Shown: positions 5,361-5,866 of the stretch, piece by piece
How positions within the stretch are numbered: position 1 is the stretch's first letter
Layout of the letters: each line of letters starts with the position of its first letter
Assembly: GCA_035506295.1 (NCBI GenBank)
Contig: DATJPR010000290.1
Coordinates: 1 to 5,866, forward strand
Length of the DNA stretch: 5,866 nt
Reading direction: 5' to 3'
Source of the DNA: DATJPR01 sp035506295
GTDB lineage: Bacteria; Bacteroidota; Ignavibacteria; UBA10030; UBA6906
The notes under the pieces: generated by a model
The model's input: only the letters and a program-made list of their open reading frames with translations
Told to the model about the DNA's origin: nothing
Database searches by the model: none
Translations under genes and position numbers: made by a program

Positions 5361-5522
5361 ATGCGGAGGAGCATGCGTCGGCGTCCCACAGACACAAAAC
5401 ACCTCCCCCCGCGGTACGGAAAGAGGCGTTCCCTACTAGCCAACGAAGTTCTTGGTGCCAATGTAGCGCTGGCGCTGCATATTAGCAAATGCTCAACGGG
5501 GCGAAGGCCGCCTTGGCATCCG

Positions 5523-5599
5523 CTTTCTGCCTGCTGCTTACGGCCTACTGCATACTGTCTTTCTTCCTACATCCTGCTTCTTACTTCCTACTCCTAGCC
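5523..5599. repeat. Degenerate heptanucleotide repeat array, long copy
   Basis: Eleven contiguous 7-base units hold one phase on the plus strand: CTTTCTG, CCTGCTG, CTTACGG, CCTACTG, CATACTG, then the weaker units TCTTTCT, TCCTACA, TCCTGCT, TCTTACT, TCCTACT and CCTAGCC. The consensus is about YCTACTG (CAGTAGR on the transcribed strand). The array begins about 10 bases after the stop of the gene ending at 5609. Its best units share TACGGC and GCATACT-type blocks with the array at 1303-1344. Confidence 0.72.
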
Positions 5600-5608
5600 A
5601 TAACGCAG

Positions 5609-5866
5609 CTATGCCGGTGACTTGAACAACGTGTATCCATTGATCTGCCTCTGGTACATGTTGTCGTATTGGTCCCACCAGGTGAGGACCAGTGTCATTG
5701 ACGCCGCCGAACTCGGATATACATTGATCGGAATATCCACCGATGACTCAGTCCACTGCCCGCCATCAAGATCACCAAGGTAGACGATCGCATTGCCGAT
5801 CGGGGTCGCGCCATCGTTCACATAGAGCTGTCCCTGAATATCATACGCCGTTTCCACTCCTCCTGC
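5609..5866 (-). CDS. C-terminal end of an unidentified, probably secreted or surface protein (5' end outside window)
   Basis: The frame is open from the right edge to a TAG at 5609-5611, giving 85 residues. An internal GTG at 5857 is preceded by GGAGGA with essentially no spacing, so it is not a credible start; the gene most likely begins beyond the window. The sequence is beta-rich and low in charge, with DIQGQLYVNDGATPIGNAIVYLGDLDGG followed by WTESSVDIPINVYP and MTLVLTWWDQYDNMYQRQING. The first part recalls the start of carboxypeptidase-regulatory-like or Ig-like domains found in surface and secreted proteins (a GxLxVNDGxxPIxNAxVxL pattern), but the match is loose and no function is assigned. 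Confidence 0.65.
   Translation of the reverse strand, partial: AGGVETAYDIQGQLYVNDGATPIGNAIVYLGDLDGGQWTESSVDIPINVYPSSAASMTLVLTWWDQYDNMYQRQINGYTLFKSPA

Larger units (their letters stand above)
5319..5608. other. Gene-free stretch with heptad array and leader hairpin
   Basis: No coding region could be supported on either strand in these 290 bases; the short open frames have unnatural composition. The stretch contains the heptanucleotide array (5523-5599) and a hairpin (5341-5360). A plain region between them (about 5361-5520) presumably holds the promoter of the methyltransferase gene starting at 5318, but I could not identify a convincing -35/-10 pair. Confidence 0.6.

Noticed and set aside
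5261..5488. Small minus-strand open frame in the leader of the methyltransferase gene
   Set aside because: The translation is Arg/Cys/Ser-rich without any recognisable feature and partly overlaps the real gene in another frame.
1..5866. tRNA, rRNA or riboswitch genes
   Set aside because: I saw no cloverleaf-like arrangement, rRNA-like stretch or recognisable riboswitch core in the intergenic regions on either strand.

Overview
The window looks like chromosomal DNA from a Gram-negative bacterium with an outer membrane. It carries two signal-peptide or beta-barrel outer-membrane-type proteins, two predicted lipoproteins and two small membrane methyltransferases, at moderate GC by eye. Every gene I can support lies on the minus strand. 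Genes for small lipoproteins, degenerate intergenic heptanucleotide arrays and short beta-barrel proteins would fit the FCB-type phyla (Ignavibacteria and relatives), but nothing here fixes the taxon, and that placement is an inference.

Reading in the direction of transcription (high to low coordinates), the window opens with the C-terminal end of a protein that runs off the right edge (5609-5866). A gene-free stretch of about 290 bases follows, holding a degenerate 7-bp repeat array (5523-5599) and a GC-rich hairpin (5341-5360). Next come two different integral-membrane methyltransferases of the isoprenylcysteine carboxyl methyltransferase / phospholipid methyltransferase superfamily (4620-5318 and 4032-4553). 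A possible envelope operon follows: a small lipoprotein (3677-3952), a beta-barrel protein whose 5' end looks damaged (3057-3626) and a serine hydrolase of the class C beta-lactamase/esterase family (1885-3024). A stop-codon hairpin and a small four-helix membrane protein (1369-1770) come next, then a second, shorter copy of the 7-bp repeat array (1303-1344).

The low-coordinate end holds an IS3-family remnant (about 667-1250). Its orfA is intact and it has an A8 frameshift site, but orfB is cut off after the first few dozen residues and the catalytic DDE domain is missing. Last comes an outer-membrane beta-barrel gene (1-458) with an in-frame amber codon; its reading frame continues as convincing barrel sequence to the window edge.

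I see no obvious new defence or mobile system. The most interesting observations are the paired 3'-flanking heptad arrays with one shared consensus, the amber-interrupted barrel gene, the damaged lipoprotein/barrel junction, and the tandem pair of divergent membrane methyltransferases. Several of the lesions could be genuine gene decay or sequencing/assembly errors, and the sequence alone cannot separate these.
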